Notes: a model not told the origin generated them from the sequence alone. DNA of 6,966 nucleotides from an uncultured Lachnospiraceae bacterium (GCA_937891165.1 CALAEX010000014.1:1-6966); one strand, 5' to 3'. Shown: positions 1-6,432, counted from the first letter of the stretch. Program-made: numbers and translations.

Positions 1-46
1 AAATCAATATTTTACATAGGTTTTCTTATATTTTATTTATCTGTTT

Positions 47-244
47 TTATTCCCCTGCATTAGCTTTTAACATAAAATTTCTACATTTTGGACATAAATA
101 AGAACATGTATAAAATACTTTTCCAACTCTTTCTATATTATTGATATTTGGAACATCCTGTTTAACGATTCCTTCCTCATAATTCCATTTACAATCCTCT
201 ATTAATTTACTACTTCCTCCCATATCATTTAAAACTGTAGCCAT
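47..244 (-). CDS. Small Cys-containing hypothetical protein (65 aa)
   Basis: I do not recognise this protein as a named family. It is 65 residues long, with no signal peptide and no hydrophobic segment, so it is probably cytoplasmic. Four cysteines are visible: C18, and C47, C51 and C54 in the motif CSYLCPKC near the C-terminus. The CPKC knuckle suggests metal (zinc) binding or half of a zinc ribbon. The ATG start is supported by an upstream AAAGGA (252-257 on the complementary strand) 7 nt away, which makes a real gene likely despite its size. It is transcribed divergently from the XRE repressor at 378, so the two may share a control region. It could be a remnant of a mobile element or a truncated zinc-ribbon protein. 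The coding call is moderately sure; the function is unknown. Confidence 0.55.
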   Translation of the reverse strand: MATVLNDMGGSSKLIEDCKWNYEEGIVKQDVPNINNIERVGKVFYTCSYLCPKCRNFMLKANAGE

Positions 245-275
245 AATGATTTCCTTTCTATTTTATATTTTTTAA

Positions 276-326
276 TGCTACATTCATTTTAACATATATA
301 ACTTATTTTTGCTACATAATGTTGCA
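276..326. promoter_or_regulatory. Putative operator of the XRE repressor: TGCTACAT repeats
   Basis: The octamer TGCTACAT occurs at 276-283 and again at 310-317. The second copy is followed, after one A, by ATGTTGCA (319-326), its inverted partner with one mismatch. The result is one direct repeat plus one imperfect dyad between two divergent genes, with 34 bp between the two TGCTACAT starts. The dyad overlaps the proposed -35 of the repressor gene, as expected for autorepression by an XRE dimer. Binding by this particular repressor is inferred. Confidence 0.5.
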
Positions 327-352
327 TTTTTATTCAAAAAAATAACTATAAT
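322..352 (+). promoter_or_regulatory. Probable sigma-A promoter of the XRE repressor gene
   Basis: A perfect -10 hexamer TATAAT lies at 347-352, with TTGCAT at 322-327 as the -35. The 19-bp spacer is long but tolerated. Transcription would start at about 358-360, which places the possible upstream starts at 309 and 360 before or at the transcript end and favours translation from 378. The -35 overlaps the inverted repeat at 310-326. Confidence 0.5.
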
Positions 353-377
353 CTGTATCATGAAAGGCGGGAAAGTT

Positions 378-806
378 ATGAATAATAAACTACTTCCAAA
401 AAAATTAAAAGAACTCCGAAAAGCTCATGGATATACTCAAGATTATGTAGCAACTTCTTTAGACATTGTAAGACAAACCTATTCTCACTATGAAACAGGA
501 CAACGAACACCAAGTTCTGAAATTCTTTTTAAATTAGCTGGTCTTTACAATATTTCTGTAGAAGATTTAATGCAACTTACGATAGATATTGATAGAAATA
601 TCTACTATGATGCCCCCGGTCCTACTCCATCTTATCAAGACTTAACAGGATTTTTAGAATATTTTAATAATCCTAATAATCAAAAAAAATATCAAATGTT
701 TAACAATCTTGAAAGAGAACTTCTTTATTACTTTGAAAAAATATCCGAACCAGATAAAAAAGAAATTATCGAATTTACGAAAATTAAAGCACGAAAAAAC
801 CAATAA
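378..806 (+). CDS. XRE-family HTH transcriptional regulator (142 aa)
   Basis: This is a DNA-binding regulator of the Cro/C1 (XRE) family. Residues about 8-64 form the five-helix HTH_3 domain: LKELRKAHGYTQDYVA, then the recognition-helix region with RQTYSHYETGQRTPS, then ILFKLAGLYNISVEDLM. The remaining ~75 residues are charged and end in a helical segment (YFEKISEPDKKEIIEF) that probably mediates dimerisation. The ATG at 378 is chosen because AAAGGCGG (363-370) is correctly spaced before it and a TATAAT at 347-352 would start the transcript near 359; longer in-frame starts at 309 and 360 lack such support. It lies divergent from the small Cys protein, with TGCTACAT repeats between them that could be its operator. 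Likely role: repressor of itself and its neighbour, as in phage or mobile-element control modules. The target is inferred. Confidence 0.85.
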   Translation: MNNKLLPKKLKELRKAHGYTQDYVATSLDIVRQTYSHYETGQRTPSSEILFKLAGLYNISVEDLMQLTIDIDRNIYYDAPGPTPSYQDLTGFLEYFNNPNNQKKYQMFNNLERELLYYFEKISEPDKKEIIEFTKIKARKNQ

Positions 807-823
807 GGATGTTGTAAACATCC
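807..823 (+). terminator. Short hairpin after the XRE gene, possible weak terminator
   Basis: GGATGTT and AACATCC form a 7-bp stem with a 3-nt loop immediately after the TAA stop. The downstream sequence (CACTTCTTATAAAC) has no proper T tract, so it could be an inefficient terminator or only a transcript-end stabiliser. Confidence 0.35.
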
Positions 824-890
824 CACTTCTTATAAACAATCTACCACCTATATTTTTTCTATCTGATATCTTGTTTTAACAAAAACACTC

Positions 891-918
891 TTGATTTTTT
901 GTTATCATATATGATAAC
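891..918 (+). promoter_or_regulatory. Candidate promoter of the HigA-like antitoxin gene
   Basis: TTGATT (891-896) is a reasonable -35. A weak -10 lies either at GATAAC (913-918, 16-bp spacer) or at TAACAT (915-920, 18-bp spacer). Either choice puts the start of transcription near 925, shortly before the AGAGGAG ribosome binding site at 931-937. The palindrome at 901-918 fills the spacer, so protein bound there would block RNA polymerase. Confidence 0.45.
901..918. promoter_or_regulatory. Perfect 18-bp palindrome, probable antitoxin operator
   Basis: GTTATCATATATGATAAC is identical to its own reverse complement. It sits 25 bp upstream of the antitoxin start, inside the promoter region. Type II antitoxins with an XRE domain typically bind such palindromes as dimers and repress their own operon. 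That this protein binds here is inferred from position. Confidence 0.65.
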
Positions 919-942
919 ATTTAATTGAAAAGAGGAGCAATT

Positions 943-1227
943 ATGAGTAATGTAAGTATCTCTTTTGAAGAAATGAAAAAAGACTTATTAAAAGATGATG
1001 AATTTAAAACAGAGTATGAAAAATTAAAACCTCGATATGAAGCAATTGAACAGATTATAAAAGCAAGAAAAGAACAGAATATGACACAAGCAGAACTTGC
1101 TAAAAGAGTTGAAACACAAAAAAGCAATATTTCTAGATTAGAAAGCGGAACTTATAATCCAAGTCTAGATTTTTTAACAAAAGTATCTGAAGCACTTGGA
1201 AAAAGTTTGAGCGTCCAATTAAACTAA
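943..1227 (+). CDS. HigA-like XRE antitoxin, apparently without partner toxin (94 aa)
   Basis: This is a small XRE-domain protein of the type found as antitoxin in HigBA/RelE-XRE toxin-antitoxin pairs. The N-terminal ~38 residues are a charged helical region (FEEMKKDLLKDDEFKTEYEKLKPRYE), common in these antitoxins. Residues 38-90 form the HTH: ARKEQNMTQAELAKRV, then QKSNISRLESGTYNPSLDF, then LTKVSEALGKSL. The ATG at 943 is preferred over the in-frame ATG at 925 because AGAGGAG (931-937) lies just upstream of it. A toxin gene normally sits directly next to such a gene, usually upstream. Here the 136 bp upstream and 69 bp downstream hold no such ORF, so it looks like an orphan antitoxin or a stand-alone autoregulator. 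The family assignment is good; the present-day role is uncertain. Confidence 0.8.
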   Translation: MSNVSISFEEMKKDLLKDDEFKTEYEKLKPRYEAIEQIIKARKEQNMTQAELAKRVETQKSNISRLESGTYNPSLDFLTKVSEALGKSLSVQLN

Positions 1228-1235
1228 TAATAATG

Positions 1236-1275
1236 AAAATAAAAAGTAAAATCGTTGCATTTTACTTTTTATTTT
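1236..1275. terminator. Bidirectional intrinsic terminator between convergent genes
   Basis: A perfect 17-bp inverted repeat (left arm 1236-1252, right arm 1259-1275) encloses the 6-nt loop CGTTGC. The stem is A/T-rich with the A side on the left and the T side on the right, so each transcript ends in its own U-rich arm. It lies between the antitoxin gene (plus) and the rRNA methyltransferase gene (minus), which converge here, and can serve both. Confidence 0.75.
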
Positions 1276-1296
1276 ACATTGGTAAATAATTGCCGT

Positions 1297-2652
1297 TTAT
1301 TTTTTATTCGTTAAAAGGCAAATCGTTTCTAAATGATAAGTATGGCAAAAACAATCTACTGCCTGTATTTTTTCTACGTGATATCCTTTTTTCTTTAAAA
1401 TATCTACATCTACTTTTTGTGTTACTGGATTGCAAGAAATATAAACAATCTTTTTAGGTGCTAATTGTGCCAGTGCATTTAAAAATTTAGGGTCACTGCC
1501 ACTTCTCGTTGGATCCATAAATACAACGTCTGGTTTCTTTTCTAATGCAATTTCTCCTTTTGCTAAGCGTACCATATAATCACTTGCATCTGCTGCAACA
1601 AATTTTACATTTTCACAGCCATTTTTCTTTGCATTTTTCTTTGCATCTCTCCAAGCAGCATCATTTAATTCCACACCTATCACTTCTTTTGCTTGTTTTG
1701 CTGCCACTAAAGAAATCGTTCCAATGCCACAATATGTGTCTAATACTGTTTCTTTTCCTGTCAATCCTGCAAACTCTACGGCTGTCTGATACAATTTTTC
1801 TGTCTGTATTGGATTTACTTGATAGAAAGAAGCAGAAGAAATTTCAAAAGTCAAACCACAAAGTTCATCTTCAATTGTTCCAGTTCCATACAATACTGTC
1901 TCTTTTTTCCCTAAAATCATGCTTGTTCTTGCACCATTGATGTTTTGAATAATCGTTGTAATCTGTGGAAATTTCTTTCTTAATTCTTCTACAAAAACCT
2001 GTTTTGCTGGAAATTCGAGAGTGCCTGTCACAATCACTAACATTACTTGTCCTGTTTTTTCACCTACACGGATATAAACATGACGAATAATTCCTGCTCG
2101 TTTATCTTCATTATAAGCAGGAGTCCCTGTCTTTTTCATCAAAGACACAATTTCTGCAACCATTTGATTTGCTAACTCATGTTGAATTCTACAAGTCTGT
2201 GTCTGTACTACTTTATGAGAATTTTCTTCATAAATACCAGCTAATAATTCTCCCTTTTTTGTTGCAGCAAACGAGGCATACACTTTATGGCGATAATTCC
2301 ATGGATGTTCCATTGTAATAATTGGAGCAATCTTGCCTTGTTCCTTTTCTTCTTTAAATAACTCTTCTACTCGATTCTGTTTCCATTCCAATTGCTTCTC
2401 ATATTTCATATGCATCATTTGACAACCACCACAAGTATCATATACAGGACAGCCTGTTTCTACTCTGTCTTCTGATGGTGTATCTAAAGAAACTAACCGA
2501 GCTGATGTTTCTGACTGACGAAACACTAACTCAATATCTCCTTTTTCTCCTGGTAAAAAATATGGCACAGCAAACTGCCGATTATTAAACACCACTTTTC
2601 CTCTTGCACATTCATCTAATCCTTTACATCCAACTCGATATTTTTTTCCCAT
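1297..2652 (-). CDS. rlmD: 23S rRNA (uracil-5-)-methyltransferase, RlmD/RlmCD family (451 aa)
   Basis: This enzyme transfers a methyl group from S-adenosylmethionine to C5 of specific uridines in 23S rRNA (family RumA/RlmD; the single Bacillus-type homologue RlmCD modifies two sites). The N-terminus is a shortened TRAM-like RNA-binding region. C68, C74, C77 (CPVYDTCGGC) and C154 are the four 4Fe-4S ligands in the family spacing Cx5Cx2C...C. The SAM-binding motif is DTYCGIGTISL at 305-315, followed by GVELN near 326-330 and DPTRSG at 380-385. C407 in YISCNP is the catalytic nucleophile, and E442 in HTYHLET is the likely general base. At 451 residues it is full length. The start has GGAGGAA directly upstream (complement of 2655-2661). 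It is a monocistronic housekeeping gene with its own sigma-A promoter. The family is certain; the exact target uridine (U1939, U747 or both) is not readable from sequence. Confidence 0.93.
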   Translation of the reverse strand: MGKKYRVGCKGLDECARGKVVFNNRQFAVPYFLPGEKGDIELVFRQSETSARLVSLDTPSEDRVETGCPVYDTCGGCQMMHMKYEKQLEWKQNRVEELFKEEKEQGKIAPIITMEHPWNYRHKVYASFAATKKGELLAGIYEENSHKVVQTQTCRIQHELANQMVAEIVSLMKKTGTPAYNEDKRAGIIRHVYIRVGEKTGQVMLVIVTGTLEFPAKQVFVEELRKKFPQITTIIQNINGARTSMILGKKETVLYGTGTIEDELCGLTFEISSASFYQVNPIQTEKLYQTAVEFAGLTGKETVLDTYCGIGTISLVAAKQAKEVIGVELNDAAWRDAKKNAKKNGCENVKFVAADASDYMVRLAKGEIALEKKPDVVFMDPTRSGSDPKFLNALAQLAPKKIVYISCNPVTQKVDVDILKKKGYHVEKIQAVDCFCHTYHLETICLLTNKK

Positions 2653-2707
2653 AATTCCTCCAATTTTATTCTTTTTCTATAATTAGCTTATCAGATAGAA
2701 TTTATCT

Positions 2708-2736
2708 ATTCTAACCTGAAACAAACATCTTCTCAA
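2708..2736 (-). promoter_or_regulatory. Sigma-A promoter of the rRNA methyltransferase gene
   Basis: Read on the minus strand, TTGAGA (2736-2731) and TAGAAT (2713-2708) are separated by exactly 17 bp. This gives a leader of about 50 nt before the ATG at 2652. It is the best promoter match in the divergent intergenic region. Confidence 0.7.
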
Positions 2737-3003
2737 TTCCTGTTTAATACTTCTAAATTTAAAATAAAGTTACTTCATTTTCATTCCAAAACACGGTTAT
2801 TTCCTTATTTTTCACATTATAGTATAGTCCTTTTTTCCACGAAATGCAATGTCTATTTTTTACAACAAAGCACAAATATAGTATAGTACTAACAACGCCA
2901 ACCATGTATTTCAATTGTTTTCATTTCAAAATAATAGTATTTATTTGTATTTATACAACTCCCTTCTATTTTAATACAAAATAAAAATAGTAAAAGTCCC
3001 TTC

Positions 3004-3030
3004 TTTACTTATCAGCAAAAATTTTATAAA
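3004..3030 (+). promoter_or_regulatory. Candidate promoter of the fusion-SDR-sirtuin operon
   Basis: TTTACT (3004-3009) and TATAAA (3025-3030) form a sigma-A-like pair with a short 15-bp spacer. A weaker alternative further upstream is TTGTTT (2915-2920) with TATTTA (2938-2943), spacer 17. In such AT-rich DNA neither is decisive. Confidence 0.35.
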
Positions 3031-3064
3031 CTAAAAAAAGAAAACTTATAGAAAGGATTTCCCT

Positions 3065-4975
3065 ATGATTATACTTGCTACTGCCCTTTATTCCGAAGCT
3101 AAACCATTTATTCAACGTTTCAACCTGAAAAAAAATACAAAAGAATATCTTTTTCAACTATTTGAAGGAGAAGAATATCATCTTTTAATTACTGGTTGCG
3201 GAATGATTTCTTCTGCTATCAGTCTTTCACGCTATTTTACACTCTATCCACCAAAAAATACAGATATTTTTATCAATATTGGTATTGCAGGATATATGAC
3301 AAAACAAGAAACAAAGGAAGAATCTTTGATTGGTCAACTCTTTCTTATTTCTAAAATAATAGAACAGTGTACAAACCGCACCTTTTATCCTGATATTCTT
3401 TATCAAAATACTTTTTCTAAACTCCCACTCATGACAGTGCCTGTTCCATTAGAACATACTTGTCATCTAGAAGAAGAAAAACTATTAATTGATATGGAAG
3501 CTTCTGCACTATATCAAGCAACCCTACCTTATATTTCGTCAGAACGAATGTTTTTCTTTAAAGTTGTTTCTGATATCATAGGCACTCCCACACAACCAAT
3601 TATCCCAGAACAACTATTATTTCCCCATATAGAAACTATCTTAACTTTTGCAACAAATATACAACTTTGCCATGCTACAAAAGAAACTTCTCTTTTCACA
3701 CAAACAGAGCAAACGTTAATAGAACAACTTGTTTCTCGTCTTTCTCTGACAGAAACTATGAGTTTTGATTTTTACCGTCTTATGCGTTACGCAAAATTAG
3801 ACCATAAACCATTAAAACAACTATTAACTCATTTTTTTAATGAACTTCCTTTAACACCAATTCGAGGAAAAAAGCAAACGATGCCTTACCTCACTTTGTT
3901 ACAAAAACAAATATTAGAAACTCCTTCTATCGTTTATTCCGAACAGAAAGAAGAAAATCCCTCACACAATTATCTTCCTTTTTTCTCTACAATATATGTA
4001 GAAAAACAAATACAACAGGAAGTACCTTCTTTTTCATTTGTTCATGAACCTATTTTCATTGAGCATTATAAGGACGTATTTAATCGAGGACATCAAAATT
4101 TTGCTGAGCAAAAAAAGTCTCCTTCTCTCATTTTAGCAAAAAAAACAGGAACGCTCATTTATCAAGGTGCACCTGTTTGTCAAAGTTTTGGAAATGAGCA
4201 TTTTTACTATACTTCCTGCATGATGAATTGCATTTATCATTGTGACTACTGTTATTTACAAGGAATGTACCCTTCTGGTCATGTCGTTGTTTTTATCAAT
4301 CTAGAAGATTATTTTAAAGAATTAGAAATACTATTAACACAACATCCTGTTTATTTATGTATTTCTTATGATACCGATTTATTAGCATTAGAATCTCGCT
4401 TTGGTTTTGTCAAGCGTTGGCTCTCCTTTGCGAAAACAAAAGAAAACCTTTCCTTAGAAATTCGTACAAAATCAGGAAATCCAATGATATTTCAAGAACT
4501 TACTGCCCTCTTTGAAAACGAACAACAAAAACAACAGATTATTTTTGCTTGGACGGTTTCACCAGAAACTATCATTAATACAATAGAACATGGAAGTGCC
4601 TCTCTTGCTTTGCGTTTAAAAGCACTTCGTTCTGCAAAAGAAGCAGGTTTTTCAGTTCGTTTATGCTTTGACCCAATGATTTACCATAGTAATTGGAAAA
4701 CCTCTTATGAAGAATTAGTAACAAAAGTTTTTTCCGAAATTCCAGCTAACGATTTATATGATGTCAGCATTGGTGTTTTTCGTATTAGTACCGAATATTT
4801 AAAAAATATGAGAAAAAAACGACCAGATTGTGCAATTGTACAATACCCTTATGTTACAGAACAAGGAGTATCTCACTATGGCACTTTATCCGAAGAAATG
4901 GTACACTATTTATATGAATTACTACTACCTTATCTTTCAACAGAAAAAATTTTTATATGGAATGGAGGAATTTAA
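3065..4975 (+). CDS. Nucleoside phosphorylase (MTAN-like) / spore photoproduct lyase-like radical SAM fusion (636 aa)
   Basis: One uninterrupted frame encodes two enzymes. Residues 1-~200 resemble the PNP/MTAN nucleoside phosphorylase fold: E11 near the start, TGCGMISSA (43-51), FINIGIAG (69-76), IDMEASAL (142-149, with M144-E145 at the ribose-binding position) and KVVSD (166-170, D170 as catalytic acid). It is slightly shorter than stand-alone MTAN. Residues ~205-290 are a helical linker of unknown role. Residues ~309-636 match spore photoproduct lyase: C389, C393 and C396 (CIYHCDYCYLQ) are the Cx3Cx2C ligands of the SAM-binding 4Fe-4S cluster, followed by VFINLEDYF. C432 (YLCISYDTD) sits where SplB has its hydrogen-donor cysteine, and the TVSPETIINTIEHG and KEAGFSVRLCFDPMIYH segments follow the SplB pattern. 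SplB reverses the UV thymine dimer of spores. The start has AAAGGA 7 nt upstream. It is the first gene of the operon; the substrate of the fusion is unknown. Confidence 0.82.
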   Translation: MIILATALYSEAKPFIQRFNLKKNTKEYLFQLFEGEEYHLLITGCGMISSAISLSRYFTLYPPKNTDIFINIGIAGYMTKQETKEESLIGQLFLISKIIEQCTNRTFYPDILYQNTFSKLPLMTVPVPLEHTCHLEEEKLLIDMEASALYQATLPYISSERMFFFKVVSDIIGTPTQPIIPEQLLFPHIETILTFATNIQLCHATKETSLFTQTEQTLIEQLVSRLSLTETMSFDFYRLMRYAKLDHKPLKQLLTHFFNELPLTPIRGKKQTMPYLTLLQKQILETPSIVYSEQKEENPSHNYLPFFSTIYVEKQIQQEVPSFSFVHEPIFIEHYKDVFNRGHQNFAEQKKSPSLILAKKTGTLIYQGAPVCQSFGNEHFYYTSCMMNCIYHCDYCYLQGMYPSGHVVVFINLEDYFKELEILLTQHPVYLCISYDTDLLALESRFGFVKRWLSFAKTKENLSLEIRTKSGNPMIFQELTALFENEQQKQQIIFAWTVSPETIINTIEHGSASLALRLKALRSAKEAGFSVRLCFDPMIYHSNWKTSYEELVTKVFSEIPANDLYDVSIGVFRISTEYLKNMRKKRPDCAIVQYPYVTEQGVSHYGTLSEEMVHYLYELLLPYLSTEKIFIWNGGI

Positions 4976-5674
4976 TTGAAAACAGTATTACTAACAGGTG
5001 CTTCTTCTGGCATTGGACTTGCCACAGGCTTACAACTTGCCAACGAAGGCTATGAAGTGTATGGAATTGGAAGAAACTTTGAAAACACTTTTTCTTTTCC
5101 AAAAAATTTTCACTGTTATTGTTGTGATATTACAGATATCACTGCTTTACTATCTACCATAAATAAACTGCAAGAACGATGGAAAGTTCCTGCACCAGAT
5201 ATTGTCATTCATAGTGCTGGAGTTGGTTTTTATGGATTACAAGAAACTATTTCCGACCATGATATTCAATCCTTAGTACGAACGAACCTAGAAGCACCTA
5301 TGATTTTAACTTCTCATTTTCTCCCTTTTATGAAACAAAGAAAAAGTGGTCATATTATTTTTCTTTCTTCTGTCACTGCTAGAAAAAATAACACGTATGG
5401 TTGTGCTTACGGTGCTACCAAATCCGCTTTACTTAGCTTTGCAAACAGTTTATTTGATGAAGTTAGAAAACATGGAATAAAAATAACGACTCTACTCCCC
5501 GATATGACAAAGACAAATCTCTATCGAAATGCAGATTTTACTGCGGATGAAACGGCTTGTCTTTTTCCTGAAGATATCGCTAATACGATTTCTTACATTT
5601 TATCAGCAAGTGAGCATCTTAATATAACAGAACTAACCATACAACCACAAAAACACCGTATTCAAAAAAAATAA
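4976..5674 (+). CDS. Short-chain dehydrogenase/reductase (SDR), 232 aa
   Basis: This is an NAD(P)-dependent oxidoreductase of the classical SDR superfamily with a Rossmann fold. TGASSGIG (7-14) is the dinucleotide-binding glycine motif, and R33 after the second strand hints at NADPH. D51 is in the adenine-contacting position, and HSAG (79-82) replaces the usual NNAG. The catalytic tetrad is complete: N104, S132, Y145 and K149 (YGATK). The usual PG after the sixth strand is PD here (LLPDMTKT). At 232 residues it is a compact, complete member. It starts with TTG immediately after the TAA of the preceding gene, and its ribosome binding site GGAGG (4964-4968) lies inside the end of that gene, so translation is probably coupled. 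The substrate cannot be told from sequence. The tight link suggests it acts with the radical SAM/phosphorylase fusion, but this is inference. Confidence 0.88.
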   Translation: MKTVLLTGASSGIGLATGLQLANEGYEVYGIGRNFENTFSFPKNFHCYCCDITDITALLSTINKLQERWKVPAPDIVIHSAGVGFYGLQETISDHDIQSLVRTNLEAPMILTSHFLPFMKQRKSGHIIFLSSVTARKNNTYGCAYGATKSALLSFANSLFDEVRKHGIKITTLLPDMTKTNLYRNADFTADETACLFPEDIANTISYILSASEHLNITELTIQPQKHRIQKK

Positions 5675-5687
5675 TCGGAGGATTCTC

Positions 5688-6407
5688 ATGGAAAAAATCA
5701 AACAATTACAACAAATCATTGACCAAAGTAAACGAATTGTATTTTTTGGTGGTGCAGGCGTAAGTACAGAAAGTGGTATTGCTGATTTTCGTAGTGCCGA
5801 TGGCTTATACCATCAAAAATACAAATACAATCCAGAAACTATCTTAAGTCACACTTTTTTTATAAAGAACACGAAAGAATTTTTTGAATTTTATCGTGAC
5901 AAAATGGTAGTAACCAATGTTTCGCCAAATGTTACCCATCTCTTCCTTGCCAAACTCGAACAAGCGGGAAAATTATCTGGTATTATTACTCAAAACATTG
6001 ATGGATTGCATCAAATGGCAGGAAGTAAAAAAGTCACAGAACTTCACGGAAGTATTCATCGAAACTATTGCATGAACTGCCATAAATTTCATCCTCTTTC
6101 TACCGTTGCAAATGCTACAGAAATTCCATACTGCGAATGTGGCGGTATTATTAAACCAGATGTTGTCCTATATGAAGAAAGCTTAAAGGACAATGACATT
6201 CATACTGCCCTTTCCTTACTTTCTAGGGCAGATACCTTAATTGTAGCAGGCACTTCACTTTCTGTTTACCCTGCTGCCTCGTTCTTACAATATTTTAATG
6301 GAAAACATTTAGTACTGATAAATAAATCGGCTACTCCATATGACAAAAATGCTGATTTACTTATTCAGACAGGACTTGGAGAAGTGTTTTCCCAATTAAC
6401 GATATAA
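5688..6407 (+). CDS. cobB: NAD-dependent protein deacylase, sirtuin (Sir2/CobB) family, 239 aa
   Basis: Sirtuins remove acetyl or other acyl groups from protein lysines using NAD+, releasing nicotinamide and O-acyl-ADP-ribose. All hallmarks are present: GAGVSTESGIADFRS (22-36) and TQNIDGLH (101-108) for NAD binding, and H120 in ELHGS as catalytic base. C128 and C131 (CMNC) with C149 and C151 (CEC) form the zinc ribbon, and GTSLSVYPA (188-196) is also conserved. The length is typical of bacterial single-domain sirtuins, and the GAGVSTESGI version resembles the bacterial U/M-type classes. The ATG is preceded by GGAGG (5677-5681), and the gene follows the SDR by 13 nt, so it is very likely in the same operon. 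A role in regulating its neighbours, or in handling an ADP-ribose-type product, is open. The symbol is a family-level name. Confidence 0.92.
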   Translation: MEKIKQLQQIIDQSKRIVFFGGAGVSTESGIADFRSADGLYHQKYKYNPETILSHTFFIKNTKEFFEFYRDKMVVTNVSPNVTHLFLAKLEQAGKLSGIITQNIDGLHQMAGSKKVTELHGSIHRNYCMNCHKFHPLSTVANATEIPYCECGGIIKPDVVLYEESLKDNDIHTALSLLSRADTLIVAGTSLSVYPAASFLQYFNGKHLVLINKSATPYDKNADLLIQTGLGEVFSQLTI

Positions 6408-6432
6408 AAATGTAAAATAATCCTTGGCATAT

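Larger units (their letters stand above)
2653..3064. other. 412-bp AT-rich divergent intergenic region
   Basis: I see no convincing gene here. The left side carries the promoter and GGAGG site of the rRNA methyltransferase. The middle holds two identical 11-mers, TATAGTATAGT, at 2818-2828 and 2877-2887. The first lies in a second weak minus-strand promoter-like pair (TTGCAT at 2849-2844, TATACT at 2826-2821, 17-bp spacer). A small dyad, TTGTAT-TT-ATACAA, lies at 2945-2958. The right side carries the candidate promoter and AAAGGA site (3052-3057) of the fusion gene. I found no obvious sigma-G site, although spore photoproduct lyase genes in Bacillus are sigma-G controlled. Confidence 0.6.

Noticed and set aside
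70..104. Cx3Cx2C spacing (CSYLCPKC) in the 65-aa protein, as in radical SAM enzymes
   Set aside because: The protein is far too short for a radical SAM barrel and the motif is near its C-terminus. A metal-binding knuckle is more likely.
654..1127. Two minus-strand frames (654-839 and 921-1127) rich in Phe, Ile and Ser, resembling small membrane proteins
   Set aside because: They are antisense to the XRE repressor and antitoxin genes. The hydrophobic look comes from reading A-rich coding DNA in reverse. They were considered as the missing toxin but show no toxin motif.
1545..1940. 131-codon open frame on the plus strand opposite the rRNA methyltransferase
   Set aside because: It is very rich in Leu, His and Ser with no recognisable domain. 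It lies entirely antisense to a well-conserved gene and has no convincing ribosome binding site, so it is a shadow frame.
2810..2830. CATTATA as a possible sigma-G -10 element for the lyase operon
   Set aside because: No matching sigma-G -35 lies 16-18 bp upstream, and the site is about 240 bp from the start codon.
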